From: Lysobacteraceae bacterium
GTDB lineage: Bacteria > Pseudomonadota > Gammaproteobacteria > Xanthomonadales > Xanthomonadaceae
NCBI GenBank assembly: GCA_016789405.1
Contig: JAEUPQ010000013.1
Location: 1 to 64,000, forward strand
Length of the DNA stretch: 64,000 nucleotides
Reading direction: 5' to 3'
Part shown: positions 62,599-64,000 of the stretch, in pieces
Numbering within the stretch: the stretch's first letter is position 1
Layout of the letters: each line of letters opens with the position of its first letter
The notes under the pieces: generated by a model
Told to the model about the DNA's origin: nothing
Database searches by the model: none
The model's input: the letters and a program-made list of their open reading frames with translations, nothing else
Made by a program: the position numbers and the translations under genes

Positions 62599-63504
62599 TC
62601 ACGCGGGTGTCTGCGCGTCGTCGCCAAGGAAAAACGCGGTGGCCGCAGCGAAGACCCGTCCGGGATCTTCCAGTTGCGGAAAATGACCGACGTCGTCCAG
62701 CAGGACGACATCCGCGTGCGGAACGAGCTCCCGATAGCGCTCGGACATGTGCAGTCCGCTCACGGGGTCGACTGCACCGCAGATCAGGCGCAGGGGCGTC
62801 TGGGTCGTCTGCAGCGCGCCGACCCAGCGTGCACGTTCGCATCGGCGTTCGGCCATGTAACCGAGCAGGGACGGCACCGCATGAATGCCCTCATCGTGTT
62901 GCAGCAACGCCCAGTATTCGTCGATCGCCGTTTCGTCGAGCGGTCGTGTCGGCGAGAACAAGGCATTGAGATTTCGTGCGAAACCGCGGCGGCTCATCAG
63001 CCCGACCAGCCAGGGCCCCAGGGGCGAGGCGAGCAGTCGCTGGATGGGGCGCGAACGATGGGTTTCGGGGAACAGTCCGCCATTGAGCAGGCACAGGCGA
63101 AGGATGCGCAGCGCGGCATGCGCGGGATCGCGGTTGCTCCGGGCCAGCAGCTCCTGCGCGACCGTATCGCCATAGTCGTGAGCGAGCACGAACGCGTCGT
63201 GCCAGCCGTAGTGGTGCGAAACCGCTTCGGCAAGATCCGCCTGCTCGGCCACGCGGTAGCGATGGCCGCGCGGTTTGGCGGAAAGGCCGAGGCCAAGCAG
63301 ATCGAAGGCAAGCACATCGAAGCGCGAAACCAGCATCGGCCACATCGGCGCCCAGTCGAAGCTGGCGGTCGGGAAACCATGGATCAGCAGGAGTCGAGGA
63401 CCGGTTCCGCCGCGACGGCAATGGATGCGATGGCCGCGGATGCGGATGAATTCGCCGGCATCCCGCCAGGCGCACAGTGCGGGAAAGTCATCGATCGCAG
63501 TCAT
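62599..63504 (-). CDS. Alpha/beta hydrolase, Mest/haloalkane-dehalogenase-like
   Basis: The 301-residue hydrolase has the oxyanion region LLLIHGFPTASFDW. The nucleophile is Asp in AHDYGDTVAQELLA, the form seen in the Mest and dehalogenase/epoxide-hydrolase branch, not a Ser. The acid region is CGAVDPVSGLH and the catalytic His is in DDVGHFPQLEDP. An Asp nucleophile implies a covalent alkyl-enzyme ester. It is on the same strand as the NRPS, 156 bases upstream, and may or may not belong to the locus. OleB is a related family, but I see no specific signature for it. Confidence 0.8.
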   Translation of the reverse strand: MTAIDDFPALCAWRDAGEFIRIRGHRIHCRRGGTGPRLLLIHGFPTASFDWAPMWPMLVSRFDVLAFDLLGLGLSAKPRGHRYRVAEQADLAEAVSHHYGWHDAFVLAHDYGDTVAQELLARSNRDPAHAALRILRLCLLNGGLFPETHRSRPIQRLLASPLGPWLVGLMSRRGFARNLNALFSPTRPLDETAIDEYWALLQHDEGIHAVPSLLGYMAERRCERARWVGALQTTQTPLRLICGAVDPVSGLHMSERYRELVPHADVVLLDDVGHFPQLEDPGRVFAAATAFFLGDDAQTPA

Positions 63505-63605
63505 GGCCGAGCATCCGAAAAGTCGCTGCGCGCCGGTAACGTGTCTTCACTCTCGATCCTTGAGGCGATGGTGCCGTCCGTAGTGTAGAGGCAGCGTGAG
63601 CGTGC

Positions 63606-64000
63606 TCACGCTGCGCGTGATGCCGCTCCCCGCTCCCCGCGCCGATACCCGATCGCCTCCGCCACATGCGGACCGAGGATGTCGTCGCTCCCGGCGAGAT
63701 CGGCGATGGTCCTCGCGACCCGGAGGATGCGGTGCATCGAGCGTGCCGACAACTGCAGCAGGTCGATCGCGTTCTCCAGCATCGCCTGGTCCTCGGGCGC
63801 GAGCCGGCAGACCGCGTTGGTCTGAGACTGGTCGAGCCGGGCGTTGATGCAACCTGCGCGCTGTTGTTGCCGTGCTCGCGCCTGCACCACGCGTGCGCGC
63901 ACGGCGTCGCTGGACTCGCCTGGCGGTGCATCTGGGCGCAGTTCCGCTGGCGGCAGTCGCGGCACTTCGAGATGCAGGTCGATGCGTTCGAGCAGTGGGC
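63606..64000 (-). CDS. comM: ComM/YifB Mg-chelatase-like AAA+ protein, C-terminal part
   Basis: The last 131 residues or so of a YifB-family protein lie here; the N-terminal part is beyond the window edge. The segment starts PLLERIDLHLEVPRLP, part of the conserved ERIDLHLEVP motif. The C-terminal helical domain follows (ARQQQRAGCINARLDQSQ; SARSMHRILRVARTIADLAG; ILGPHVAEAIGYR). ComM is a hexameric helicase that promotes branch migration during natural transformation. No neighbouring competence gene is visible. Confidence 0.92.
   Translation of the reverse strand, partial: PLLERIDLHLEVPRLPPAELRPDAPPGESSDAVRARVVQARARQQQRAGCINARLDQSQTNAVCRLAPEDQAMLENAIDLLQLSARSMHRILRVARTIADLAGSDDILGPHVAEAIGYRRGERGAASRAA

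Overview
The window is high-GC gammaproteobacterial chromosome of the Lysobacteraceae (Xanthomonadaceae) type, most like Lysobacter or Luteimonas. The signs are a trypsin-like protease with a P-domain, an OleD reductase, adjacent ubiJ-ubiB, FecA-type receptors, FecR/TonB-receptor remnants, an aceBA operon with a divergent CysB-like LysR regulator, and many small secreted xanthomonad-type proteins. Genus is inference. I saw no rRNA, tRNA, CRISPR array, insertion sequence or prophage gene.

Layout. 1-13 kb holds mostly housekeeping and secreted proteins: a truncated serine protease, a DUF4197 protein, a TonB receptor with Fur-like sites, oleD, ubiJ-ubiB, an M16 peptidase, truC, a DUF2059 protein, arfB and an acyltransferase. 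14.2-21.9 kb is a seven-gene co-directional block: coiled-coil protein, membrane-anchored solute-binding/OmpA fusion, ABC permease, ABC ATPase, membrane coiled-coil protein, PspA/IM30 and an AAA+ ATPase. It reads as an envelope system joining a peptidoglycan-anchored sensor or transporter to an ESCRT-III-like membrane remodeller and a possible disassembly ATPase. 22-30 kb is a MexEF-OprN-like RND efflux operon with two SDR genes, a small membrane protein and a divergent LysR regulator. 31-35.7 kb is mixed accessory sequence: a frameshifted small secreted protein, a DJ-1/PfpI protein, a DUF1801 protein and a berberine-bridge-type flavoenzyme.

35.8-44.2 kb looks lower in GC than its surroundings. 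A histidine kinase and NtrC-type regulator diverge from an HlyD/ABC/FtsX exporter operon that ends in a type II thioesterase. The intergenic region has a well-spaced sigma-54 promoter (TGGCA-N6-TTGCT) preceded by two TGTCC-N6-GGAC(A/G) dyads, so the two-component system very probably controls the exporter. 44.3-46.2 kb carries a metallophosphoesterase and two remnants, of fecR and of a TonB receptor, meeting at one breakpoint. 46.3-50.3 kb is the glyoxylate shunt (LysR, aceB, aceA). 50.5-52.8 kb is a tandem array of four divergent paralogues for small secreted proteins. A hemerythrin protein and a GFA-family protein follow.

54.1-62.4 kb is a compact, apparently undescribed biosynthetic locus made of two convergent operons. 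One encodes a carrier protein, a fatty-acyl-AMP ligase and an acyl-CoA dehydrogenase. The other encodes a one-module NRPS (heterocyclization, cysteine-type adenylation, carrier, thioesterase) and a flavin monooxygenase. The simplest reading is activation and alpha,beta-desaturation of a fatty acid on the carrier, condensation and cyclization with cysteine, and release of an alkenyl-thiazoline carboxylate or an oxidised derivative. Similar 14-bp dyads lie in front of both operons, and a 13-bp tandem repeat with strong hairpins lies where they converge. An alpha/beta hydrolase and the 3' part of comM close the window.
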